A stretch of DNA of 64,000 bases from the NCBI RefSeq assembly GCF_003386095.1, contig NZ_QREG01000005.1:84948-148947 (forward strand), read 5' to 3'. A program made the translations under genes and the position numbers. The notes under the pieces were generated by a model. That model did no database searches. It was not told the origin of the DNA and saw nothing but the letters and a program-made list of their open reading frames with translations. This stretch comes from Marinoscillum furvescens DSM 4134 (GTDB lineage Bacteria > Bacteroidota > Bacteroidia > Cytophagales > Cyclobacteriaceae). The stretch's first letter is position 1; every line of letters starts with the position of its first letter. Shown here piece after piece: positions 1-11,211 of the stretch.

Positions 1-2
1 CG

Positions 3-362
3 TTTTCGTTTTTAGTAGTAAAGCTGCTCGGAAGCCCGGGAAATCCAGAACACTATCTGCTGATATACAAGGCTTTTATGATTCCATGGTTGCTATTGTC
101 TGTAGTTTTTTCCATCAAAGGCAACCGATTTTTCACAACAAGATACTGTTTGCTCTCAGGTGGTTTGATGGGCCTACTCGTACCTGTGGTAAATGGATGC
201 ATCACACAAAATTGGATTTGGAATACTTTCCATGCACAGCAAATTCAACTGTTCGTGGTAGATGCTTTCTGGCTCATTACGTCAATTATAGTGCTGATGG
301 TGGTATTCGGTCTGCGAAGCGCTGATGTCCCAACAAATAAGAAATCAGGGGGTACAAGCTAA
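3..362 (+). CDS. C-terminal fragment of a membrane protein, probably PepSY-associated TM family
   Basis: This reading frame is already open at the left edge of the window, so the gene starts outside it; an internal ATG at 78 is probably not the true start. The visible part has about 119 residues and at least three hydrophobic segments, beginning FSFLVVKLLGSPGNPEHYLL and ending in a short polar tail. The layout, and the position just before an iron-uptake-type operon, resemble the C-terminal membrane part of PepSY-domain iron-associated proteins of Bacteroidota. That family call is inference from memory, since the PepSY domain itself would lie outside the window. It could equally be another polytopic membrane protein. 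Confidence 0.5.
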   Translation, partial: FSFLVVKLLGSPGNPEHYLLIYKAFMIPWLLLSVVFSIKGNRFFTTRYCLLSGGLMGLLVPVVNGCITQNWIWNTFHAQQIQLFVVDAFWLITSIIVLMVVFGLRSADVPTNKKSGGTS

Positions 363-398
363 ACACCCAATTATGAAATCACTACTTCTAGTGATAGA

Positions 399-414
399 TA
401 GCTAGTGCTAGCTA
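399..414. repeat. 16-bp inverted repeat in the leader of the iron-uptake operon
   Basis: TAGCTAG, a TG spacer and CTAGCTA form a perfect 7-2-7 inverted repeat in the 147-bp gap between the membrane protein fragment and the DUF4856 gene. It lies about 95 bp before the start codon at 510. It could be an operator for an iron-responsive regulator. It does not resemble a terminator, because no T-run follows. The regulator is unknown. Confidence 0.4.
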
Positions 415-509
415 CTAAATATTTGCCTACCTATAGCGATTGATACGGCACTCATCCTGATGCAACTTTGCCCTTATTTAGAACTGATCCAAATAATAGT
501 TTCACACTT

Positions 510-1640
510 ATGAAAATACAAAACAAACTAACCAGCTTATTCGCAATCACTCTACTGGTCCTTTTCGCTTCCTGCGAGGATAGTGATGATCCACAGCCAC
601 AAGATGATCAGCTAGCAGTGCCATCTACTTATGAGTTTACACGCAATGGAGAGTCTTCTGTAGACTACTCAGGACAAACTGCTCGACTCAACATGCTGGC
701 AGAGCTAAAGAGCTATATCGCTACTTCACATGAGGGAGCTACACTTGATGAGCAAAAGCTGCTCAACATGTTTGCCAACGAAAACGATCCATTCGAAGAT
801 GCTACACTCAACGCAAGTACCAAGCAGTTGGAGAATAAGACCTTTGTAGCTGACGTAGAGTTTTTCAAAGACATCCTTTCTTCTGCAGCAACTGTGAGCG
901 TAGATGCTGGTGATGCAGCCGAAGGTCAGGGAGGTTTGATTGCCAGAAGCCCAGACAACAAAATACTGGTTGATGAAAAAGGGTGGGAATATACCCAGCT
1001 CATAGAAAAAGGCTTGATGGGTGCTACATTCCTACATCAGATTTACAACAGCTACCTCACAGACGCTAAGATTGGGAATGATGTAGAAAATGAAGAATTG
1101 TCCGAAGGCAAGAACTACACGGCTATGGAGCATCACTGGGATGAAGCTTTTGGCTACTGGGGTGTTAACCCTGAGTTTGATACGGAAGGTGACAACCAGT
1201 TTTGGGGCAAGTATACCTACGGGCGTGAAAGCTATTTGGGTAGTGCCACAGCTTTGAAAGACGCCTTTTTGAAAGGGAGAACAGCTATCGTAAACAAAGA
1301 CTATGACGAGCGTGATGCCCAGCGTGACATCATCTATGAGCAGTTTGAAATCACGGCTGCTGCTACAGCGATCCACTACATCAATGAATCCATTACAGAC
1401 TTGAACAATGCCGATCAGGGCAACCTTTTTCACCACCTGTCTGAGGGCTATGGATTTGTGCTGGCGCTGAAGTATAGCCCATACAAGCAAATCTCTACAG
1501 CTGAAATCGAAGTAATCTTGGAGGAAGATTTCGGTACGGATGGAGACTTCTGGACGGTGACAGTGGAAGGGCTAAACAAGGCAAAATCTACACTAGTAGC
1601 CACTTACCCTTCGCTAAAAGATATTGCAGACGAATTGTAA
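510..1640 (+). CDS. DUF4856-domain lipoprotein of an iron-uptake-type operon
   Basis: A 376-residue exported lipoprotein. The N-terminus (MKIQNKLTSLFAITLL...FASC) is a signal peptide with a lipobox-like LFASC, followed by an acidic linker. The body opens with YEFTRNGESSVDYSGQT, which I recognise as the start of the DUF4856 family found beside imelysin-like proteins and TonB receptors in Bacteroidota. The molecular function of DUF4856 is not established; the context suggests surface iron or heme handling. An in-frame TTG at 468 would add 14 residues but puts a polar stretch before the signal peptide, so the ATG at 510 is preferred. The imelysin gene follows after 65 bp, the widest gap in this operon. 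Confidence 0.8.
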   Translation: MKIQNKLTSLFAITLLVLFASCEDSDDPQPQDDQLAVPSTYEFTRNGESSVDYSGQTARLNMLAELKSYIATSHEGATLDEQKLLNMFANENDPFEDATLNASTKQLENKTFVADVEFFKDILSSAATVSVDAGDAAEGQGGLIARSPDNKILVDEKGWEYTQLIEKGLMGATFLHQIYNSYLTDAKIGNDVENEELSEGKNYTAMEHHWDEAFGYWGVNPEFDTEGDNQFWGKYTYGRESYLGSATALKDAFLKGRTAIVNKDYDERDAQRDIIYEQFEITAAATAIHYINESITDLNNADQGNLFHHLSEGYGFVLALKYSPYKQISTAEIEVILEEDFGTDGDFWTVTVEGLNKAKSTLVATYPSLKDIADEL

Positions 1641-1705
1641 GCAATTAAAAACAAATAGATTCCTTATTTAGATTTGATATAAATAAGACATCTTTGCAGC
1701 ACTTT

Positions 1706-2800
1706 ATGAGATCATTAGCACACATCCTTTTTGTAGCGGTCATTTTTACTGCCTGTGATACCGACACAGATATTCTTGGCAAAATGAATGATTTTGACCA
1801 GGGACCCATGCTAGAAAACTTTGCTGATGATCTCATATTGCCTGCATATCAAAACCTGGCAGAGCAAACGGCCTCTTTACAGTCTGACATGGAGGCATTT
1901 ACCAGTGAGCCTACACTGGACTTGCTTACTGATGTCAGAGTCAGCCTGAAAGCGGCAAGACTGGCGTGGCAAGACTGTGCTGCCTTTCAGTTTGGTCCGG
2001 CTGAGGCTAACAACCTATCAGGCATACTGAACATCTATCCGGTAGATACACGTCAGATAGAACAAAACATTTCATCAGGTAGCTATGACCTGCGTACCCT
2101 TGCCAATGCTGATGCTCGTGGGTTTCAGGCATTGGGGTATTTACTTTACTCAGAAGACTTAAGTGATGAAGAGCTGATTGCAAGTCTCTCCGCTAATCGC
2201 ACACAATATATGGACAACCTGGCTGCTCAAATAGCTGAAGTAAGTGCCACCGTACTTGCTGAATGGAGCGCAGAAGGGGACAATTATCAGGCGCAGTTTA
2301 CCAGTGAGTCGTCGTTTGGTGTAGACGTGGGAAGCTCAGTGTCAAAAATGGTAAATGCGCTCAATCTAAATTTTGAGCGAAACACACGAGACGGCAAAGT
2401 AGGCATCCCGGTAGGTATTCGCTCGTTAGGTGAGCCTGTACTGCATGCGGTAGAAGCTTATTATGCCGGGTATTCTGTGGAGCTACTCAATGCTAACCTC
2501 CAGGCATATTACCAACTTTATACAGGTGGTGAAGGCACGGGATTTGACGATTACCTCAAAGGTATAGAAGCCACTACTACAGAAAACGAAGATTTGGCGG
2601 ACCGTATCGATCAGCAGTTTCAGGTGGTGCTGTCTGCCGCAGCTCAGCTTCAGGACCCGTTACCAGCACAGATTCAGTCCAACAAAGAAGCCGTAGAACA
2701 CCTCTTCGCACAAATGCAACAGTTGGTGGTACTGTTTAAAACGGAAATGGCATCCTCCATGGGTGTAGTCATCACCTATCAGGATAATGATGGGGACTGA
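1706..2800 (+). CDS. Imelysin-family lipoprotein lacking the canonical GxHxxE residues
   Basis: A 364-residue lipoprotein with signal peptide MRSLAHILFVAVIFTAC and an all-helical body typical of the imelysin (peptidase M75/IrpA-like) family, whose members are iron-regulated cell-surface proteins. The expected signature GxHxxE appears at residues 139-144 as GFQALG, so His is replaced by Gln and Glu by Gly. Metal binding through that motif is therefore unlikely. The stop codon overlaps the next start (TGATG), showing tight coupling to the HTTM gene. ATG 1706 is preferred over a TTG at 1694 because it begins directly with the signal peptide. CATCTTTG at 1689-1696 resembles a Bacteroidota -7 box, so an extra promoter here is possible but weakly supported. 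Confidence 0.8.
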   Translation: MRSLAHILFVAVIFTACDTDTDILGKMNDFDQGPMLENFADDLILPAYQNLAEQTASLQSDMEAFTSEPTLDLLTDVRVSLKAARLAWQDCAAFQFGPAEANNLSGILNIYPVDTRQIEQNISSGSYDLRTLANADARGFQALGYLLYSEDLSDEELIASLSANRTQYMDNLAAQIAEVSATVLAEWSAEGDNYQAQFTSESSFGVDVGSSVSKMVNALNLNFERNTRDGKVGIPVGIRSLGEPVLHAVEAYYAGYSVELLNANLQAYYQLYTGGEGTGFDDYLKGIEATTTENEDLADRIDQQFQVVLSAAAQLQDPLPAQIQSNKEAVEHLFAQMQQLVVLFKTEMASSMGVVITYQDNDGD

Positions 2801-4137
2801 TGCGCTTGGCATTGGCAACACGATATAGCAACTCTTTATCTCAAAAGGTTACTAACGCTCCGTTGGTAACCTTTCGGCTTTTATTTGGGGCACTGATGGT
2901 AGTGTCCATTTTGCGCTTTTGGATCAATGGTTGGATCTATGATTTGTACATAGCTCCCAAGCTGTATTTTCCATTCATCGAAGGACTGAAACCAGTGCCG
3001 GGCGACGGGATGTATGTAGTGTTTGGAGCGATGCTACTCGCCGCAACGATGATCATGGTAGGTGCATACTATCGGGTAGCCACCACTGCATTTTTTCTCC
3101 TTTTCACGTATGTGGAACTGCTCGATAAGACCAACTACCTGAACCATTACTATTTTGTAAGCCTGCTCAGCTTTTTGCTGATTTTTATTCCAGCACACAA
3201 GGATTTCTCATGGGATGTGAGGTTTGGCCGCACCAAACCCACTGCAGAAGCGCCCCGCATATTCATCCAAGTACTTCGCTTGCAAATGGCCATACTGTAT
3301 GTATTTGCGGGCATTGCTAAAATCAACTCAGATTGGCTGCTGCGTGCGCAGCCCATGAAAATGTGGCTGGCGGCCAATGTTTATCAGCCTGTGATTGGTG
3401 AGCTGTTTCGCTACAAGCTTACGGCATATATTTTTAGCTGGTTTGGGATGGTCTATGATACTACCATCCCGTTTTGGCTTTCATGGAAAAAAAGCCGGGT
3501 GCCTGCCTATGTCACGGTAGTGATCTTTCACCTGATGACCTGGTGGTTATTTCCTATTGGGATGTTTCCCTTCATCATGATAGCCATTACTACGGTCTTC
3601 TTCTCTCCAGAGTCGCACCAGCGTGTGTTGCAGCAGTTCAAAAACTGGACACGATGGCAAGCCCCTCTCCCCAAAAGCAATGCGGCCGTTTCTCCAGCGA
3701 TAAAATGGCTTTTTATAGGTTATTTTGCAGTACAGTTTCTGTTGCCGATGCGTTACCTGGCGTATCCCGGTGACCTGTTTTGGACCGAAGAGGGCTACCG
3801 TTTTTCATGGCGTGTGATGCTGATGGAGAAGGCAGGGCAGGCTTCGTTTTATGTGAAAGACAAAGGGCAGGAAAAGGCGTTTTTGGTGCCAAACTATGAG
3901 TACCTCACCCAGCAGCAGGAAAAAATGATGGCTACTCAACCTGACATGATTGTGCAATACGCACATATGCTAGAAGAAATTTACAAGGCCAAAGGGCTCA
4001 CAGATCCTGTGATCACGGCCGAAGTTTATGTCACATTGAATGGTCGACCGAACCGGCAATTTATTGACCCGAAGGTGGATTTGACAGAAGTAAGAAACGA
4101 TTGGAGACACAAAACCTGGATAAGCAGATATGATTAG
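2800..4137 (+). CDS. HTTM-domain integral membrane protein (gamma-carboxylase-like)
   Basis: A 445-residue polytopic inner-membrane protein. The N-terminal two thirds carry several hydrophobic helices and the phrase RFWINGWIYDLYIAPKLYF, typical of bacterial HTTM proteins related to vitamin K-dependent gamma-carboxylase. A soluble C-terminal part of about 120 residues follows (from about FWTEEGYRFSW). Family knowledge: HTTM proteins are often found in operons with imelysin and TonB receptors, but the bacterial reaction is unknown. The gene starts within the stop codon of the imelysin gene and its 3' end overlaps the receptor gene by 8 bp, so the three are almost certainly translated from one mRNA. 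Confidence 0.85.
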   Translation: MRLALATRYSNSLSQKVTNAPLVTFRLLFGALMVVSILRFWINGWIYDLYIAPKLYFPFIEGLKPVPGDGMYVVFGAMLLAATMIMVGAYYRVATTAFFLLFTYVELLDKTNYLNHYYFVSLLSFLLIFIPAHKDFSWDVRFGRTKPTAEAPRIFIQVLRLQMAILYVFAGIAKINSDWLLRAQPMKMWLAANVYQPVIGELFRYKLTAYIFSWFGMVYDTTIPFWLSWKKSRVPAYVTVVIFHLMTWWLFPIGMFPFIMIAITTVFFSPESHQRVLQQFKNWTRWQAPLPKSNAAVSPAIKWLFIGYFAVQFLLPMRYLAYPGDLFWTEEGYRFSWRVMLMEKAGQASFYVKDKGQEKAFLVPNYEYLTQQQEKMMATQPDMIVQYAHMLEEIYKAKGLTDPVITAEVYVTLNGRPNRQFIDPKVDLTEVRNDWRHKTWISRYD

Positions 4138-6577
4138 GGCGTTGGCGATAGCGGTAATGTGTGTGGTGGTATTTCCAGGCTGGGCACAGCAGCTTGCTGG
4201 TATACTTACCGACGAGCGAGGGCAAGCTCTGTCAGGGACTATTTTTGTAGATGGCACTGGCATCAAGGCCATGGTAGGTGAAGATGGTACTTACCAAATC
4301 GCTAAAGTGAAGCCGGGGGCTTATCGAGTAGTGGCATTTTCGCCGGGCTACGAGGCAGCCTATAGAGATATTACTTTTTCTGTCGGCAGCAAGCATCGCA
4401 TCGATTTTGTGCTATCGGAGCTCTCCACGGAGCTGGACGAAATAATGGTAGAGGATGCACGCGGCGAAGAGCTGGGCATCGGGTGGCTGGAGTCTGTGAC
4501 CGGCTCAGCCATCTATGAGGCCAAGAAAACGGAAGTTATCCGCATAGACGAGGTAATAGGCAACAAGGCTGCCAACGTAGGCCGCCAGGTATACTCACGT
4601 GTGCCCGGCCTCAATATTTGGGAAAATGATGGTGCGGGTATCAACCTGGGCATTGGAGGCCGCGGGCTCAACCCCAACCGAACTTCAAACTTTAATGTGC
4701 GCCAAAATGGATACGACATATCCGCAGATGCACTGGGATACCCCGAAAGCTACTATACGCCTCCCGTACAGGCACTGCGCAGGATCGAGATTGTACGGGG
4801 TGCTGCAGGCCTCCAGTATGGTACGCAGTTTGGCGGCATGCTCAACTTTGAGTTTAAAGAAGGCCCAGAAGACAAAAAAGTGGAACTTACCAGCAACCAG
4901 ACTGTGGGGTCATTTGGACTCTTTAGTAGCTTCAATAGCCTGGGAGGCACTGTAGGCAAGCTCAATTATTATACTTTTTACCAATACAAAACCAGTGATG
5001 GCTGGAGGCCCAATTCACAGCAGGATCAGCACAATTTCTTTGGATCGTTTACTTATAATTTTAACCCGTTTTTGTCGGTAAAGGTGGAGCATACACACAT
5101 GAAATTCCTGGCGCAGCAGCCCGGAGGATTGACCGATCGTGAATTTTATCAGGACCCTACTCAGTCTAAGCGTGCCAGAAACTGGTTTGATGTGGGCTGG
5201 GACCTCACTGCTATGGAGTGGGACTACCGCGTATCATCCAGGCTCAAATTCAACAACCGCAGCTTTTTGCTGGGCGCCAACAGGTATGCCGTAGGAAACC
5301 TGGGGCGTATAGACCGTCCGGATGATCCGGAGCAGCCACGAGATTTGCTCAAAGACCGCTACCAAAACTGGGGCAATGAATTTCGGGTGATTTACCACTA
5401 TCCACTATTAGGTGAGCGCTCGGTGCTGTTGCTCGGCAACCGGCTGTACTTTGGCAAAACCCTCCGTGAGCAAGGCGAAGGCTATGCGGGCGCCGAACCC
5501 AATTTCAGCTTTCAAAACCCCGGCGAACCTGAAGACTCTGATTTTGAGTTTCCCAGTAAAAACATCGCCCTATTTGCTGAAAACGTGTTCAACTTCACGC
5601 CCAAGTTTAGTGTGACCCCAGGTGTGCGTTTTGAGCACATCCGTACCGATGCAGTAGGCTACTACTATGACAGGCGTGAAGATCTGGCCGGCAACATTAT
5701 CTATGAGGAAAAAGTATCCGAAGATAAACAGAAGCCACGTTCGTTTGCACTGCTGGGCATCGGGATGAGTTATAAGCACCATGAGCTGTTGGAGTTGTAC
5801 GGCAACATATCTCAAAACTTCCGGGCCATCAATTTCAATGACATCAGAGTGGATAACCCCTCTCTAAAAGTAGATGAAAACATCGACGATGAGCGCGGTT
5901 TTAATGCAGATCTGGGGATGCGAGGTGCCAATCAGGGCAAGCTCCGCTATGACGTTTCGCTGTTTTACCTGTCTTACAAAAACCGCATAGGTAGTGTGCT
6001 GAAAAAAGAGCCAGATCCCAGGTTCAATTACCTGGTAGACCGTACCTTCCGCTTTCGTACCAATGTAGCTGATGCAGCCATTTTCGGTTTGGAATCCTAT
6101 CTGGAAGGCGACCTGATAGAGTTGTTTCAAACACCCCTCGACCCAGACAAACAGACACTTACCGCTTTTATCAACTTTGCAGCGATCTACTCACGCTACC
6201 TGAGTAATGCTGAGCCTGGCATACAAGGCAATGAAGTAGAGCTGGTGCCACCGGTCAATATCAAAACCGGTATCACGTACAAACGCAATCGCTTTGGGCT
6301 CTCCTACATGTATACCTATGTACGGGAGCACTACTCTGACGCATCCAATACCGATAACAACCCACCTGTGCCTACAGCTGTAGAAGGTACCATCCCCTCC
6401 TATTTTGTGATGGATATCTCTACCAACTATACCTATAAGTTTCTTACACTGGAGGCCGGCATCAATAACCTGACCGATGAGCAGTATTTTACGCGCCGGG
6501 CTGCAGGATACCCCGGTCCTGGAATAATTCCTGCCAAGCCAAGGAATTTCTATCTTGGCCTGGAGTTTCAGTTTTAA
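4130..6577 (+). CDS. TonB-dependent outer-membrane receptor of the imelysin/HTTM operon
   Basis: An 815-residue TonB-dependent receptor. Order: short signal peptide ending VFPGWAQ, a carboxypeptidase-regulatory-like beta-sandwich (about 20-100), a plug domain with the typical plug phrases VPGLNIWENDGAGINLGIGG and RIEIVRGAAGLQYGTQFGG, then a long barrel ending in FYLGLEFQF with a terminal Phe. The plug resembles FecA-type siderophore receptors. With the DUF4856, imelysin and HTTM partners, the likely substrate is an iron complex (inference). The start overlaps the HTTM gene by 8 bp. A weak hairpin with a T-run at 6749-6774 is the only terminator-like structure downstream. Confidence 0.9.
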   Translation: MIRALAIAVMCVVVFPGWAQQLAGILTDERGQALSGTIFVDGTGIKAMVGEDGTYQIAKVKPGAYRVVAFSPGYEAAYRDITFSVGSKHRIDFVLSELSTELDEIMVEDARGEELGIGWLESVTGSAIYEAKKTEVIRIDEVIGNKAANVGRQVYSRVPGLNIWENDGAGINLGIGGRGLNPNRTSNFNVRQNGYDISADALGYPESYYTPPVQALRRIEIVRGAAGLQYGTQFGGMLNFEFKEGPEDKKVELTSNQTVGSFGLFSSFNSLGGTVGKLNYYTFYQYKTSDGWRPNSQQDQHNFFGSFTYNFNPFLSVKVEHTHMKFLAQQPGGLTDREFYQDPTQSKRARNWFDVGWDLTAMEWDYRVSSRLKFNNRSFLLGANRYAVGNLGRIDRPDDPEQPRDLLKDRYQNWGNEFRVIYHYPLLGERSVLLLGNRLYFGKTLREQGEGYAGAEPNFSFQNPGEPEDSDFEFPSKNIALFAENVFNFTPKFSVTPGVRFEHIRTDAVGYYYDRREDLAGNIIYEEKVSEDKQKPRSFALLGIGMSYKHHELLELYGNISQNFRAINFNDIRVDNPSLKVDENIDDERGFNADLGMRGANQGKLRYDVSLFYLSYKNRIGSVLKKEPDPRFNYLVDRTFRFRTNVADAAIFGLESYLEGDLIELFQTPLDPDKQTLTAFINFAAIYSRYLSNAEPGIQGNEVELVPPVNIKTGITYKRNRFGLSYMYTYVREHYSDASNTDNNPPVPTAVEGTIPSYFVMDISTNYTYKFLTLEAGINNLTDEQYFTRRAAGYPGPGIIPAKPRNFYLGLEFQF

Positions 6578-6702
6578 TGTTGGAAGCATCCGGGCACAAC
6601 TGGTAATTTAATATCGGTCTAAACCTCAAATTATAGCGGGGTACTATTCGCCATAGAGGGGGGTAGATCATTCCTTTACCTTTTCTCGCCGAAACTTATT
6701 AG

Positions 6703-9915
<3,213 letters not shown>

Positions 9916-9924
9916 TGTGGAGAG

Positions 9925-9992
9925 CACCACTCAAAACAAGGGTATTTTCCTGGTGAAGATGCCGTGTTTTGGGTGGTGTTCTTAGTTTTTTT
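9925..9992 (+). terminator. Long-stem terminator after lacZ
   Basis: A 14-bp stem (9925-9938 with 9965-9978, one G-T pair; arms CACCACTCAAAACA and TGTTTTGGGTGGTG) encloses a 26-nt loop and is followed by a T-rich run ending at 9992. It separates lacZ from the barrel gene at 10018. Confidence 0.6.
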
Positions 9993-10017
9993 CGGATATT
10001 CGCACTTCACCATCCTC

Positions 10018-10608
10018 ATGATTGCTATGCGCAATTTTTTCTCAGCCATCCTGTTGGCCCTTACACTCACTGTTTGGGGGCAATATATTCCTAATCACCA
10101 GGTAGACGATCACTCTGATTTTTACCTGGACTTAAGCTCTGGTATCGACAACCACTCCGGTCTGCTGGGCATAGGCTTTCAGCTTCCACTCAGCTCTCAG
10201 GTTGGTATGAGAGCAGGGTTTGGTTTTGGCTCCTGGGGAGGCAAGTTGAGCATAGGGATGAAATACCAACGTTATCAGAAGAAAGGCTGGGGGTATGGGT
10301 TGGGCTACTCGCACTGCCCGGGCATTGAAGACATTCACTTGGAATTTACCGATCAAAATGGCAATGTAAACGAAGCACATTTGGAATACCTGCAGGTAGG
10401 CACTCTCAATTTTACGATTAACCGAAACTGGACGATTAAGGATCATCTCATGTTCTTTATTGAGTCAGGATATGCCGTGCCTATTGGTGGCGAGGAGTTT
10501 TATCGGGTTAAAGGATCCTATCAGCCAAATGCCAGCGAAAAGGCCCTGCTACAGGTTTTGCGTCCCGGAGGACTCATTTTTGCAGTCGGCTTGCTGGTGG
10601 GGCTGTAG
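10018..10608 (+). CDS. Small outer-membrane beta-barrel-like protein, function unknown
   Basis: A 196-residue exported protein. The signal peptide reads MRNFFSAILLALTLTVWGQ from a second in-frame ATG at 10027; either 10018 or 10027 may be the start, while an ATG at 9964 would add 18 odd hydrophobic residues and lies inside the terminator hairpin. The body alternates aromatic, glycine and polar residues (GLLGIGFQLPLSSQVGMRAG, GKLSIGMKYQRYQKKGWGYG), as expected for an 8-strand-type barrel with amphipathic strands. I do not recognise a specific family. It ends 6 bp from the convergent SpoU gene with no visible terminator between. Confidence 0.6.
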   Translation: MIAMRNFFSAILLALTLTVWGQYIPNHQVDDHSDFYLDLSSGIDNHSGLLGIGFQLPLSSQVGMRAGFGFGSWGGKLSIGMKYQRYQKKGWGYGLGYSHCPGIEDIHLEFTDQNGNVNEAHLEYLQVGTLNFTINRNWTIKDHLMFFIESGYAVPIGGEEFYRVKGSYQPNASEKALLQVLRPGGLIFAVGLLVGL

Positions 10609-10614
10609 CTTAGG

Positions 10615-11148
10615 CTATAGGCACTTTACTTTGCTCACATAGTCCCATACCACTATGCCGAGGCTTACAGATATATTCAGAGAGTGCTTAGTACCATATT
10701 GGGGTATTTCCAGTACCGTGTCTGCCTGGCTCACTACCTGATCATTTACCCCAAAAACCTCATTGCCAAAAACAAAGGCATATTTTTGGATTGGTTGAGG
10801 CTGAAAGTCCAGCAATGAGACGCTTTGATCGGCCTGCTCCACTGCTACGATTTCATACCCTTCGGAGCGGAGCTTTTCCGTAAGGCTCAGGATATCTTCG
10901 TGGTATTCCCAGTCCACCGTATCTGTAGCGCCCAGGGCCGTTTTGTTGATGTCTCTGTGAGGTGGCTTTGCTGTGATGCCACAAAGGTGAATTTTTTCAA
11001 TACGGAAAGCATCGGAAGTACGAAATGCACTGCCAATGTTGTTCATACTGCGGATGTCATCTAAAATAATGCAGGCATTTACTTTATTGGCATCTTTAAA
11101 TTCTTCAGGATCCATTCTGCCCAACTCCTCATTTTTTAGTTTTCTCAT
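10615..11148 (-). CDS. SpoU/TrmH-family RNA 2'-O-methyltransferase
   Basis: A 177-residue SPOUT methyltransferase with the three family motifs: motif 1 NNIGSAFRTSDAF, motif 2 VFGNEVFGV and motif 3 IPQYGTKHSLNISVSLGIVVWD (read in two parts). The motif 3 region forms the knot that binds S-adenosylmethionine. The short length, without an RNA-binding N-terminal domain, fits TrmL- or TrmH-like enzymes that methylate a tRNA ribose. The exact target cannot be assigned from sequence. The gene is divergent from mutS with a 63-bp gap that must hold both promoters. Confidence 0.88.
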   Translation of the reverse strand: MRKLKNEELGRMDPEEFKDANKVNACIILDDIRSMNNIGSAFRTSDAFRIEKIHLCGITAKPPHRDINKTALGATDTVDWEYHEDILSLTEKLRSEGYEIVAVEQADQSVSLLDFQPQPIQKYAFVFGNEVFGVNDQVVSQADTVLEIPQYGTKHSLNISVSLGIVVWDYVSKVKCL

Positions 11149-11211
11149 GCGCTTGTCTTTCCTTAATATTGCTGTTCGAATTCAACTCCAAACTTACCAC
11201 CAATCCACAGG

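Noticed and set aside
86-325. Alternative frame overlapping the left-edge membrane protein
   Set aside because: The frame open from position 3 gives a coherent hydrophobic membrane protein with a normal end; the other frame is a shadow.
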